Below are positions 1-7,991 of a stretch of DNA of 64,000 nucleotides, piece after piece (position 1 is the first letter of the stretch; each line of letters begins with the position of its first letter). The position numbers and the translations under genes are program-made. The notes under the pieces are model-generated. The model searched no databases. It worked only from the letters and a program-made list of their open reading frames with translations, and had not been told where the DNA came from. Origin of the DNA: SKLM01 sp964514285 (lineage in GTDB: Bacteria; Chloroflexota; Anaerolineae; B4-G1); NCBI GenBank assembly GCA_964514285.1, contig CAZEQC010000013.1, forward strand, positions 1 to 64,000, in the 5' to 3' direction.

Positions 1-54
1 ATAAAGCCCACTGCGCCCTGAACGCAGCGCGTCTGCCTGTTCCGCCACTTCGGC
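1..54 (-). tRNA. tRNA-Leu (anticodon CAG), 3' part cut off by window edge
   Basis: Read on the minus strand, the sequence begins at 54 with a 7-base acceptor strand GCCGAAG, then T8-G9 and a D-arm typical of tRNA-Leu. The anticodon stem CTGCG/CGCAG closes a 7-base loop TTCAGGG, giving anticodon CAG (reads CUG). The variable arm, T-arm and 3' acceptor strand lie beyond base 1. Confidence 0.9.
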
Positions 55-125
55 CTAACGCCCCTCTGGGGCGATGGTTATTCTACATGAAAACGCTGCC
101 TTGTCAAGTGCGCGTCGGCGCGGGG

Positions 126-1805
126 TCAGTAGGGCAGCGAGGCCTCGGTCTCGCTGACGAAGACCCGCCGGTGGACGATCCACCAACTGAGGACGGTGCG
201 GAAGCGGTCCGCGGGGTGCATCAAGGGGCCGGTCTGCACGTCGTTGACGCGCTCGTCGACGCCGTAGGTGTAGATCGGCACGTAGAGGGGGAGCGAGGGA
301 AGCTGCTCGGCGAAGAGCTGCTGGAATTCCTCATACAAGACCAGACGTCGGTTCTCGTTGGGCGTCACGCGAGCCTGCTCGATGACCTCGCTGATGCGCC
401 GGTGAGAGAGGCCCGAGTAATTCTGCCCCTCCCCAACCTGCGTCTCGTGCCATAAAGGGTAGGGATCAGGATCGCCGGGTAGCTTCAGGTGCGCCAGCAC
501 GGCCTGGAAGTCCCGCGTCTCCAGGGCCTCTCGCAGCTTGGCCGCGGGCACCGTCTCGACCGTCACGTCGACGCCCAGGTCGGCCCACTGCTCGGCGATC
601 ATATCGGCCATAGCCTCGCGTCGGGGATGGTTGGAGACGATGAGCGTGAAGGCGAACGGCGTGCCGGCCTTGTGTCGTACGTCGCTGCTGGCCGCCCGGA
701 CCCAGCCGGCCTCCTCCAACAGCGTCTCCGCACGCTCCAGGTCGCGGCGGTAGCCGGGGGACTGGTCGATGTAGGCCCACGTCCCGGGCACGATGGGGCT
801 GTCGATGACGATTCCCTGGCCCTCCAACACCCGATCGATGATCCGCTGACGATCGAGCCCCAGCATGAGTGCCTGTCGGATCGTCTGATCCTGAAAGAAC
901 GGCGACGCCGGGTCGTCCAGGTTGAGGAAGACCATACCGTACTCCGCGATCTGGGCGGAGAAGAGGTTAAGCTCGGTGAGCTCGCGGGCGCGCGAAAGAT
1001 CGTCCTGACGCACCCGAGCGACGCCCTCCACCTCCCCTGCCTCGTAGGCGTCCAGCACCTCACCGTAGTCACGATAGAAGCGGAACTGAATCCGATCGAG
1101 GTAGGGACGGGCCCGGAAATAGCGGGGGAAATGCTTGAGGACGATGGAGGTGATCTCCCCCTCCTCGCTCTCGATCTCCTCCACCTGGAAGGGCCCGCTA
1201 CCCACCGGAGCCATGTTGAAGGAGGCGGCGGCCAGATCGGCAGCCTGGATGCCGGCTATCTTGTGGGCGGGCAGGATGCCGACGGTGGTGTAGTCCAGGA
1301 ACGGGGCATAAGGCTCCGCCAGCTTGAACTGCACCGTGCGGTCATCGATCTTCTCGATCTCGACCATGCGCCAGACGTCGGCGCCGAGCTCCGGCGGCCC
1401 GGGGAACTCGGGATTCTGGATCAAGCGGAGGGTGAGGATCACGTCGTCGGCGGTGACCGGGGTGCCGTCGTGCCAGTAGGCGTTGGATCGCAGATAGAAG
1501 GTGTAGCTGAGGCCGTCGGCCCCGATCTCCCAATCGCTGGCCAGATCGGGCTGCACCTTGCCGTTCCCATCCAGCCGAGTCAGACCGCTGAAGATGAGGG
1601 AACAGATGTCGTGGTCCGGCAGGCTGTAACCGCTGAGGAGGGGGTTGAGCCTGTACGGTTGGCCGGCGACGCCCTCCACGTAGGTACCTCCGTGGCCGGG
1701 GCGGAGCACGGTGGTGTAGTTGATGGCCAGGTAGGTGAGCAGCAGCGCCAACACCACCACGCCGAACAGGATCAGGAGGAACTGCCAGCGAATGTAGCGT
1801 GTCAC
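126..1805 (-). CDS. Membrane-anchored family 5 ABC transporter substrate-binding protein (peptide type)
   Basis: This is an extracytoplasmic solute receptor of the SBP_bac_5 (OppA/DppA) family, which delivers peptides or similar solutes to an ABC importer. A hydrophobic segment at about residues 8-28 acts as signal or anchor, and no lipobox cysteine follows it. The family hallmark, a DGLSYTFYLR stretch followed by WHDGTPVTADDV, is at about residues 95-118, and the protein runs to roughly the family length (559 aa). I prefer the GTG start at 1805 because GGGAG lies 9 bases upstream; an ATG at 1853 in the same frame would add 16 residues of unlikely composition. No permease or ATPase gene is nearby, so the substrate cannot be inferred. 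A tRNA gene lies downstream. Confidence 0.85.
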   Translation of the reverse strand: MTRYIRWQFLLILFGVVVLALLLTYLAINYTTVLRPGHGGTYVEGVAGQPYRLNPLLSGYSLPDHDICSLIFSGLTRLDGNGKVQPDLASDWEIGADGLSYTFYLRSNAYWHDGTPVTADDVILTLRLIQNPEFPGPPELGADVWRMVEIEKIDDRTVQFKLAEPYAPFLDYTTVGILPAHKIAGIQAADLAAASFNMAPVGSGPFQVEEIESEEGEITSIVLKHFPRYFRARPYLDRIQFRFYRDYGEVLDAYEAGEVEGVARVRQDDLSRARELTELNLFSAQIAEYGMVFLNLDDPASPFFQDQTIRQALMLGLDRQRIIDRVLEGQGIVIDSPIVPGTWAYIDQSPGYRRDLERAETLLEEAGWVRAASSDVRHKAGTPFAFTLIVSNHPRREAMADMIAEQWADLGVDVTVETVPAAKLREALETRDFQAVLAHLKLPGDPDPYPLWHETQVGEGQNYSGLSHRRISEVIEQARVTPNENRRLVLYEEFQQLFAEQLPSLPLYVPIYTYGVDERVNDVQTGPLMHPADRFRTVLSWWIVHRRVFVSETEASLPY

Positions 1806-1991
1806 GCGCCGATTCTCCCATCCCTGGGGCGGTCCCGGCGGCTCGCAGGCCACCCAAAGGGACGCCTACCGACGACCGAAGACCCGATCCTTCCCATCAC
1901 GTGGAGGTCCAGAGGTTTGAGGACTGACGCAACAGCGCCCCGGGGAACGGATGGGCCCCGAGGCGACGCTGATGGCGAGGTACCGGTCAAG

Positions 1992-2219
1992 CTAGCCGGT
2001 GACGATGACGTTGACCAACGTGATAATGAAGAAAGCGACGGCCAGGCCGATGGTGATCTGGAAGATGGTCTTTTCCAGGCCCCGGCGCTTCTGATAGATG
2101 GCGCTGCCGCTGCCGCCAAAAACGCTGCCGCCCAGGTCGCCGCGACGACCCTGAAGAAGAATGATGGCGACCAGCGCCACGCTGATGACGATCTGCACAA
2201 TGTCGAGATAAATTCCCAT
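1992..2219 (-). CDS. secG: Preprotein translocase subunit SecG
   Basis: SecG is the small auxiliary subunit of the SecYEG protein-export channel in the cytoplasmic membrane. The 75-residue product has the family layout: a first membrane helix (residues 5-22), a conserved loop with LLQGRRGDLGG and GGSGSA, then RRGLEKTIFQIT leading into a second helix (about 50-72). Length and motifs match the family. A strong promoter lies about 65 bases upstream. It is transcribed away from the lipid kinase gene with its own promoter, and the downstream solute-binding protein gene may be cotranscribed. Confidence 0.93.
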   Translation of the reverse strand: MGIYLDIVQIVISVALVAIILLQGRRGDLGGSVFGGSGSAIYQKRRGLEKTIFQITIGLAVAFFIITLVNVIVTG

Positions 2220-2283
2220 GGACTACTCCCAATCTACGTGAACCGAAGAGGCGTCCGTCCCTCGAACGCCTATGTCTGGATAG

Positions 2284-2312
2284 ATTATAGCACGCTCGCG
2301 GCGAGCCAGCAA
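2284..2312 (-). promoter_or_regulatory. Sigma-70 type promoter for secG
   Basis: On the minus strand a -35 TTGCTG (2312-2307) is separated by 17 bases from a perfect -10 TATAAT (2289-2284). The -10 is preceded by TGC, giving an extended -10. It reads into secG, whose start codon is 65 bases downstream. Confidence 0.75.
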
Positions 2313-2480
2313 GGCGCCGCGGGCGGTCGGCCTCCCGACCACGCATCCACGCACGCCGGAAGGAAGAAGAAGGCCATGGCCAGGATGACGTAGACCACCG
2401 GCAGCTGCGTGCCCTCCACCCAGTTCGACTCGCCGTCCGGCGCCCCCAGGGCGACCCGGAGGCTGGAAGCGGGTTCATCA

Positions 2481-3425
2481 TCATGATCCTTCCGTCTTCT
2501 CAGTGAGCAGGTCGGACGGCATGCTGGGAGGGGCGATGATGCGCAGCGCGCGGGGCAGCACCTCCATCCGGGCCGGCGTGTTACCCAGGGGGTCGCCGTC
2601 GACCTGGACGGCCATCGTCTCTTCCGTGTGCACCTCGATGCGTCGGGCCTGCCGATGGACGATCTTGGGGTCCTCAAGATAACGCTGTGTCAGGACCCTG
2701 AGCAGATGCCGGACGACGTAGGCGAAGCCCAGCCCCTTGAAGACGAAGACGTCCAGGAGGCCGTCGTCCAGCTTCGCCCGCGGCGCCACGTCCACCAGCC
2801 CCCCGTACTGCTGGATGTTGTTGACCATAACCAGCAGCGTGCGGCCGCGCACCACGTCGTCGTCCAGGGTGATGGTCGTCCGCACCCCTTGGAAGGTCCG
2901 CGCCACCAGCGTGGCGGCCACCAGATAGGGCAGGGCCCCCAGGCGCTTGGTCGCCCTGTCCCGGGGCTCCATCTCGGTGGTCACCTGGGCGTCGAGGCCG
3001 GCGCTGGCCCAGCATAGAAAGGCGTGCCCGTCGACCTGGCCCACGTCGATGGTCCGCATCGTCCCCCGCACCAGGCCGCGGGCCGCCTTCCGCAGCCGGA
3101 GCGGGTTCGCCAGCGTATAGCTGGGCACCCGAAGCTGCTTGGCCCACAGATTGCCGGTGCCGACCGGCAGCACGCCCAAGGCCGTGCCGCTGTTCACCAG
3201 GCCGTTGACCACCTCGTTGACCGTGCCGTCGCCGCCGGCGACGACAACGGCGTCGAGGCGGTCCCCTGCGGCTTGGCGTGCCATCCGGGTGGCGTCGCCC
3301 GGCTGCTCCGTGGCCTGCAGCTCGGTAGCCCAGCCGTGTGCGCGGAAGAAGGAACAGAGCCCCTCCAGCTCGTCGCGGACGTTCCGCGGGCCGGCGGTCG
3401 GGTTGTAGATCAGACGGGCATCCAT
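2481..3425 (-). CDS. Diacylglycerol/sphingosine-type lipid kinase (YegS/DgkB family)
   Basis: The product is a DAGK-catalytic-domain kinase that phosphorylates a lipid hydroxyl group, probably recycling diacylglycerol or making a lipid phosphate at the membrane. The start MDARLIYNPTAG is the family's N-terminal strand. The nucleotide-binding GGDGTVNEVVNGL is at about residues 63-75 and GVLPVGTGN at about 83-92. The C-terminal beta-sandwich includes a DDGLLDVFVFKG stretch. At 314 aa the length is normal. The -10 box at 3441-3436 ends only 10 bases before the ATG and no Shine-Dalgarno is present, so the mRNA is probably nearly leaderless. The exact lipid substrate cannot be told from sequence. 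Confidence 0.88.
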   Translation of the reverse strand: MDARLIYNPTAGPRNVRDELEGLCSFFRAHGWATELQATEQPGDATRMARQAAGDRLDAVVVAGGDGTVNEVVNGLVNSGTALGVLPVGTGNLWAKQLRVPSYTLANPLRLRKAARGLVRGTMRTIDVGQVDGHAFLCWASAGLDAQVTTEMEPRDRATKRLGALPYLVAATLVARTFQGVRTTITLDDDVVRGRTLLVMVNNIQQYGGLVDVAPRAKLDDGLLDVFVFKGLGFAYVVRHLLRVLTQRYLEDPKIVHRQARRIEVHTEETMAVQVDGDPLGNTPARMEVLPRALRIIAPPSMPSDLLTEKTEGS

Positions 3426-3435
3426 GGCGGGAGAG

Positions 3436-3441
3436 ATTATA
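3436..3441 (-). promoter_or_regulatory. Extended -10 promoter for the lipid kinase gene
   Basis: The minus strand reads ATGCTATAATC: an extended -10 (TGC-TATAAT) without a good -35. The start codon of the kinase begins 11 bases downstream of the last -10 base, so the predicted 5' leader is only about 4-5 bases. Confidence 0.65.
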
Positions 3442-3545
3442 GCATGGGTAGGGCGTGATGACGAAATACAAGAGGTTTGGAACCGGCATCCCCAGACTCC
3501 ACGTCGCTGGATCCCTCAGCCGGAAGAAAGAGTCGCGCCGGGCTA

Positions 3546-3573
3546 TTGCTCACCCTGCAAGGCATGCTATAAT
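3546..3573 (+). promoter_or_regulatory. Promoter for the GT4 glycosyltransferase gene
   Basis: A -35 TTGCTC (3546-3551) is 16 bases from a perfect -10 TATAAT (3568-3573) that is preceded by TGC. It is divergent from the lipid kinase promoter about 130 bases away. Predicted transcription starts near 3580. Confidence 0.7.
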
Positions 3574-3581
3574 GTCAAGCT

Positions 3582-3602
3582 CCCGGGTGAAGCTGACCCG
3601 GG
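3582..3602 (+). other. 5' leader hairpin
   Basis: CCCGGGT (3582-3588) pairs perfectly with ACCCGGG (3596-3602) around a 7-base loop. It would form at the very 5' end of the glycosyltransferase mRNA, about 60 bases before the start codon. Its function is unknown; it may protect the 5' end. There is no U tract, so it does not look like a terminator. Confidence 0.5.
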
Positions 3603-3662
3603 GAGAAAGGGGCGGCCCACGTGATAACCTCCATATCGCGATAGTATGAGCAAGGAATACCT

Positions 3663-4820
3663 ATGCGCGTCTTGATGGTCTCCAAGGCCTGTCTGGTGGG
3701 CGCTTACCAACGGAAGCTTGAGGAGATCGCCCGTTTCCGCGACATCGACCTGATGGTCGCCGTCCCCCCCTCATGGCGCGATGGCAGCCGCGTGATCCAC
3801 GTGGAGCGGGTGCACACACAGGGGTACGAGCTGGTGACCGAGCCCATCCGGTTCAACGGCAGCTTCCACTTCCACTTCTATCCCCGGTTGGGGCGCCGTC
3901 TTCGCTCGTTCGAACCGGACGTGGTGCACATCGACGAGGAGCCCTACAATCTAGGCGCCGCGCACGCCATGTGGCTGGCTAAGCGGGCCGGCGCGCGAGC
4001 CCTCTGGTTCTCGTGGCAGAACCTCAATCGCGACTATCCTCTGCCCTTTGACCTGATCGAATCGTACAATCTTCAGAACACCGACTACGCCATCGCTGGG
4101 AGTCAGGGAGCAGCAGAGGTCTGGCGCGAGAAGGGATACGAGGGGCCGATGAGCATCATCCCTCAGTTTGGGGTCGATCCACGCATCTTCACAGCGGAAA
4201 GCACCTCGACGCTGGACAGGGGCCAAAGACGGAACCATCGGGCCCAGAGTTTCGAGATCGGGTACGTGGGCCGCCTGGTAACAGAGAAGGGCGTCGACCT
4301 GCTGCTGAACGCGGTGGCCGACCTGCACGGTATGTGGCACCTCCACATCCTGGGGGATGGGAGCGAGAAGCCAGCGCTGAAGGCTCAGACCCGCCATCTG
4401 GGGCTCACCACTCAGGTCACCTTCCGGGGCTGGCTACCCTCGATGCGCATGCCTGCGTTCTACCGAGAGTTGGACGCCCTCGTCCTCCCCTCGCGCTCTC
4501 AGCCCAACTGGGTGGAGCAGTTCGGGCGGGTTCTGATTGAGGCTATGGCCTGCGAGGTGCCGGTGGTCGGGTCCGACTGTGGGGAGATCCCTCACGTCAT
4601 CGATGACGCCGGCCTGGTGTTCCCGGAGGACGACGCCGTGGCTCTACGCGCCTGCTTGGCCCGCCTGATGCACGACCCAGAGACGGCAGCTAGTCTGGCC
4701 AGACGGGGTCGAGAGAGAGTCCAACGCTACTTCACGCAAGAGAGCATAGCCGCCAGGACCGTGGCCGTCTACCGTAAGATCAACGAAACGTCATCCAGAC
4801 ACCCAAGTGCACGTCCGTAG
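3663..4820 (+). CDS. GT-B glycosyltransferase, family 4 type
   Basis: A predicted cytoplasmic, retaining sugar transferase using a nucleotide-sugar donor, probably for surface glycan or glycolipid synthesis. The N-terminal Rossmann acceptor domain covers about residues 1-175. The donor domain (about 190-370) has IGYVGRLVTEKGVDLLL, LGDGSEKPAL and a VLPSR stretch. The EX7E motif is in FGRVLIEAMACEVPVVGSDC followed by GEIPHVI. The 385-aa length is normal for GT4. The ATG at 3663 has AAGGA 6 bases upstream. It stands alone between a promoter and glnA. Acceptor and donor sugar cannot be inferred. Confidence 0.88.
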   Translation: MRVLMVSKACLVGAYQRKLEEIARFRDIDLMVAVPPSWRDGSRVIHVERVHTQGYELVTEPIRFNGSFHFHFYPRLGRRLRSFEPDVVHIDEEPYNLGAAHAMWLAKRAGARALWFSWQNLNRDYPLPFDLIESYNLQNTDYAIAGSQGAAEVWREKGYEGPMSIIPQFGVDPRIFTAESTSTLDRGQRRNHRAQSFEIGYVGRLVTEKGVDLLLNAVADLHGMWHLHILGDGSEKPALKAQTRHLGLTTQVTFRGWLPSMRMPAFYRELDALVLPSRSQPNWVEQFGRVLIEAMACEVPVVGSDCGEIPHVIDDAGLVFPEDDAVALRACLARLMHDPETAASLARRGRERVQRYFTQESIAARTVAVYRKINETSSRHPSARP

Positions 4821-4898
4821 CGTGCCCTTCGGCTCGTCCCCATAGCGCCAAGGAGCCAACCTAGGAATCCGTCCTGATCCAAAAAGAGGAGCTTAGAG

Positions 4899-6320
4899 AT
4901 GTTCAGTTCGTTTGAAGAAGCTCGGAACTACGTGGAGACACAGAGCATTCAGATGGTCGATCTCAAGTTCACGGACCTGTGGGGGCGCTGGCACCACCTG
5001 ACCGTGCCCGAAAACCAGTTCACCCCGACCCTGATGGAGAATGGCGTGGGGTTCGACGGCTCCGCCGTGGGTCTCAAGTCCGTCAAGGCCGGCGATATGG
5101 TGCTGGTGCCGGACCTCTCCACCGGGTTCGCCGATCCCTTCTGCGAGGCGCCGACGCTCAGCTTCATCTGTACCACGTTGGAGGCAGACACGAAGGCCAC
5201 TTTCGACAACGATCCACGCAACGTCGCCCGTCGGGCGGAGGAGTACCTGATCGACACCGGGATCGCCGACAAGAGTCAATGGGGGCCGGAGTTCGAGTTC
5301 TACGTCTTCGACGCTGTGGCCTACGACAACGAGATGAACCGTGCTGGCTACAGCGTTGAGTCGAGCGAGGCCACGTGGCGCAGCGGCGTAGCGGGTCACG
5401 GGCACTACATCCCGCTGCACGGCGGCTACCATGCCATCCCTCCCAAGGACGCGCTGCACAACCTGCGCAGCGAGATGACCCTGCTGCTTCAGTCGATGGG
5501 CGTGCCGGTGAAATACCACCACCACGAGGTAGGGGGACCGGGACAGTGCGAGATCGAGACCCCCCTTATGGGCCTGCTGCAGGCCGGCGACGCGACGTTG
5601 ATCGTCAAGTACGTGACCAAGATGACAGCCCACCGCCACGGCCAGACGGCGACGTTTATGCCCAAACCCATCTACGGTGAGGCCGGGTCGGGTATGCACT
5701 TCCATCAACACCTGTTCAAGGATGGTCAGAACGTCTTCTACGATCCCAATGGTTATGGCCTGATGAGCGAGACGGCACTCCACTACATTGGGGGGCTGCT
5801 CTACCACGGCCCCGCGCTGTTGGCTCTGACGAGCCCGAGCACAAACTCCTACCGACGGCTGGTGCCCGGCTATGAAGCCCCCGTCAACGCCTTCTTCTCC
5901 GTCGGCAACCGCAGCGCCGCGGTCCGAATCCCCCGCTATGCAACCCAGCCGAACGAAGCACGATTGGAGTTCCGTCCTCCCGACGCCACGTGCAACGTCT
6001 ACCTGGCATTGGCAGCCCAGCTGCTGGCCGGGCTGGACGGTGTGCGGCGCCGAATCGACCCCACGGAGGCCGGCTTCGGACCCTTCGACGCCGACATCTT
6101 CGCCTGGTCGGATGAGCAGCGCGCCGAGATCAAGCCGCTGCCCAATTCCCTGAAGGGATCGCTGGACGCCCTGGAGGAGGATCACGATTTCCTGTTGGTC
6201 GACGAGGTCTTTACCGAGGATCTGATCGAGCGGTGGATCGCGTTCAAGGTGGATGAGGAGTACTATCAGGTTCGCAACCGCCCCCATCCCTACGAGATGG
6301 AGCTCTACTTCGACGCGTAG
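4899..6320 (+). CDS. glnA: Glutamine synthetase, type I
   Basis: The enzyme makes glutamine from glutamate, ammonia and ATP and is the main ammonia-assimilating enzyme. GPEFEFYVFD (about 128-137), HEVGGPGQCEIE (about 208-219), GSGMHFHQHLFKDG (about 264-277), and the arginine-containing motifs NRSAAVRIP and EARLEFRPPD (about 330-365) carry the metal, glutamate and ATP ligands. The C-terminus RPHPYEMELYFDA is typical of prokaryotic GS I. The stretch where the adenylylated NLYDLP tyrosine would sit reads IKPLPNSLKG, with no tyrosine, so this looks like the GSI-alpha form that is not controlled by adenylylation. GAGGAG lies 8 bases before the ATG. Length 473 aa is normal. Confidence 0.96.
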   Translation: MFSSFEEARNYVETQSIQMVDLKFTDLWGRWHHLTVPENQFTPTLMENGVGFDGSAVGLKSVKAGDMVLVPDLSTGFADPFCEAPTLSFICTTLEADTKATFDNDPRNVARRAEEYLIDTGIADKSQWGPEFEFYVFDAVAYDNEMNRAGYSVESSEATWRSGVAGHGHYIPLHGGYHAIPPKDALHNLRSEMTLLLQSMGVPVKYHHHEVGGPGQCEIETPLMGLLQAGDATLIVKYVTKMTAHRHGQTATFMPKPIYGEAGSGMHFHQHLFKDGQNVFYDPNGYGLMSETALHYIGGLLYHGPALLALTSPSTNSYRRLVPGYEAPVNAFFSVGNRSAAVRIPRYATQPNEARLEFRPPDATCNVYLALAAQLLAGLDGVRRRIDPTEAGFGPFDADIFAWSDEQRAEIKPLPNSLKGSLDALEEDHDFLLVDEVFTEDLIERWIAFKVDEEYYQVRNRPHPYEMELYFDA

Positions 6321-6326
6321 GGATGC

Positions 6327-6346
6327 GTCGGGTATGGAAACCCGAC
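6327..6346 (+). terminator. Possible stem-loop terminator after glnA
   Basis: GTCGGGT (6327-6333) pairs with ACCCGAC (6340-6346) over a 6-base loop, starting 7 bases after the glnA stop. No U-rich tail follows, so intrinsic termination is uncertain. The position between glnA and the next promoter supports a 3'-end role. Confidence 0.4.
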
Positions 6347-6388
6347 CCACATTGATCTGTGGAAAGGATACCCCCGTCGCGTGGGGCT

Positions 6389-6417
6389 TTGACACAAACC
6401 CTCTCTGGGGCTATAAT
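6389..6417 (+). promoter_or_regulatory. Consensus sigma-70 promoter for the phosphohexomutase operon
   Basis: A perfect -35 TTGACA (6389-6394) and perfect -10 TATAAT (6412-6417) are spaced by the optimal 17 bases. It drives the phosphohexomutase and probably the overlapping deoxynucleoside kinase downstream. This is the strongest-looking promoter in the window. Confidence 0.88.
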
Positions 6418-6489
6418 CGAACCTGAGGCCGGTGTCCCAGCCGCCCCCTGACGTCTAGGCTGCGCCGGGCACGACAATCCACCTCGCAC

Positions 6490-6525
6490 GTCTCCAGTCG
6501 GCGAACCCGCTGGGGCTGGAGACGC
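6490..6525 (+). other. Stem-loop in the long 5' leader of the phosphohexomutase mRNA
   Basis: CGTCTCCAG (6490-6498) is perfectly complementary to CTGGAGACG (6517-6525), with an 18-base loop. It lies in a leader of about 140 bases, and its last base is about 25 bases before the Shine-Dalgarno. No known riboswitch class was recognised. Confidence 0.4.
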
Positions 6526-6560
6526 GTCACAAGACCAGAGTGCATGCAGAGGAGTTCACT

Positions 6561-7991
6561 TTGACCATCAGATTTGGAACGGACGGCTGGCGCGCTGTCA
6601 TATCGGACACCTTCACGTTCGCCAATCTACGGCTCGTGGCTCAAGCCATCGCCGACTACGTGTTGGAGGAGAACGAGACGAGACCGGAGGTGGTGATTGG
6701 ATTCGACACACGCTTCCTCTCGGACCGCTACGCAGCCGAGGTGGCGCGTGTGTTGGCCGGTAACGGTGTCGTCGCTCACCTGACCCGGGCCGACGCGCCG
6801 ACGCCGGCCATCTCCTATGCCGTCCTGCACAAGAAAGCGTCGGCCGGCGTGATGATCACCGCCAGCCACAACGCCCCTCGCTACAATGGGCTAAAACTGA
6901 AGGCGGATTTCGGCGGCGCGGCCCTGCCGGAACAGGCGGAGCACGTGGAGGCCTACTTGGCCCGCAACCAAGAACGAGCCCGCTGGCCGAACGTGATGGA
7001 CTACGAGACCGCTATCGACCAGAACCTCATCCGGCGCTTCGACCCGGCCTGGGCTTACTACGAGCATCTGGGAAACATGATCGACCTGGATCTCATCTCG
7101 GGCAGCGAGCTGCGAGTGATCGCCGACGCGATGTTCGGATCGGGACGGAAGTGCATCGCCGACATGCTGGCAAGGACCCGCTGTCGGGTGGTGGAGATTC
7201 GCGGCGAGATGAATCCCGGGTTCGGAGGCATCCACCCAGAGCCGATGGGCCACTACCTGAACGCCCTGGCCGCGGCGATTCAGGCCCACCACGCGGACGT
7301 CGGTCTGGCCACCGACGGCGACGCCGACCGGCTCGGCGCTATGGATGCGCTGGGCAACTTCGTCGACCCGCATCACATCTTCAGCCTGGCGCTCCGGCAC
7401 CTGGTCGAGGAACGGGGCTGGCGCGGTACGGTGGTCAAGAGCATCTCCACCACTCGTATGGTGGACCGCCTGGCCTCCCAATACGACCTGCCGCTGGTGG
7501 AGACGCCGGTGGGCTTCAACCACATCGCTGACCACATGCTGAACAACGACGTACTGATCGGCGGCGAGGAATCCGGCGGCCTGAGCATCAAGGGCCACAT
7601 CCCAGAGGGAGACGGGGTGTTGATGGGCCTCCTGCTCCTGGAGATCATGGGTAGCGCCGAGCGCCCCTTGCACGAGCTGGTAGAGACCGTACAGGAGGAA
7701 GTCGGTCCGGCCCATTACGCACGCCGAGATATACCCCTGCGCACGCCGATCACCAAACGGAAGATGGTCGAGCGGCTGCTGGATCAGGCGCCCGACACCC
7801 TGGCTGGCGAGACTGTCATCGAGACAAACACCCTCGATGGGGTCAAGTACCTGCTGGCCGACGACTCGTGGCTTCTGATTCGCCCGTCAGGCACGGAGCC
7901 GGTGCTGCGCGTCTACGCCGAGGGGCGAGATCCGGAGATGGTGGACACGCTGCTGGCCTATGGTGAGCAGGTGGCCAAGGGGACACCCTGA
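6561..7991 (+). CDS. Phosphoglucomutase/phosphomannomutase (alpha-D-phosphohexomutase)
   Basis: The enzyme interconverts sugar 1- and 6-phosphates via a phosphoserine, feeding nucleotide-sugar synthesis. All four superfamily motifs are present: the catalytic serine in ITASHNAPRYNG (about residue 100), the metal loop DGDADRLG (about 255), the sugar-binding GGEESGG (about 340), and the phosphate-binding RPSGTEP near the C-terminus (about 447). The reading frame opens at a GTG at 6540, but a TTG at 6561 has GAGGAG 6 bases upstream and yields the canonical start MTIRFGTDGWR, so I chose it (476 aa). The stop overlaps the next start by one base, so the genes are coupled. Glucose versus mannose preference is not resolvable here. 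Confidence 0.93.
   Translation: MTIRFGTDGWRAVISDTFTFANLRLVAQAIADYVLEENETRPEVVIGFDTRFLSDRYAAEVARVLAGNGVVAHLTRADAPTPAISYAVLHKKASAGVMITASHNAPRYNGLKLKADFGGAALPEQAEHVEAYLARNQERARWPNVMDYETAIDQNLIRRFDPAWAYYEHLGNMIDLDLISGSELRVIADAMFGSGRKCIADMLARTRCRVVEIRGEMNPGFGGIHPEPMGHYLNALAAAIQAHHADVGLATDGDADRLGAMDALGNFVDPHHIFSLALRHLVEERGWRGTVVKSISTTRMVDRLASQYDLPLVETPVGFNHIADHMLNNDVLIGGEESGGLSIKGHIPEGDGVLMGLLLLEIMGSAERPLHELVETVQEEVGPAHYARRDIPLRTPITKRKMVERLLDQAPDTLAGETVIETNTLDGVKYLLADDSWLLIRPSGTEPVLRVYAEGRDPEMVDTLLAYGEQVAKGTP

Noticed and set aside
489..2393. 634-aa plus-strand frame opposite the solute-binding protein and secG
   Set aside because: It is a shadow of the real minus-strand genes; it contains long Gly/Val/Asp-rich runs and no motifs.
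2285..2480. Short minus-strand frame with a hydrophobic stretch (PVVYVILAMAFFFLPACVDAW) after the lipid kinase stop
   Set aside because: It has no start codon with a ribosome site in that frame, it ends inside the secG -10 box, and it matches no known small protein. It could be a decayed or frameshifted tail, but support is too weak.
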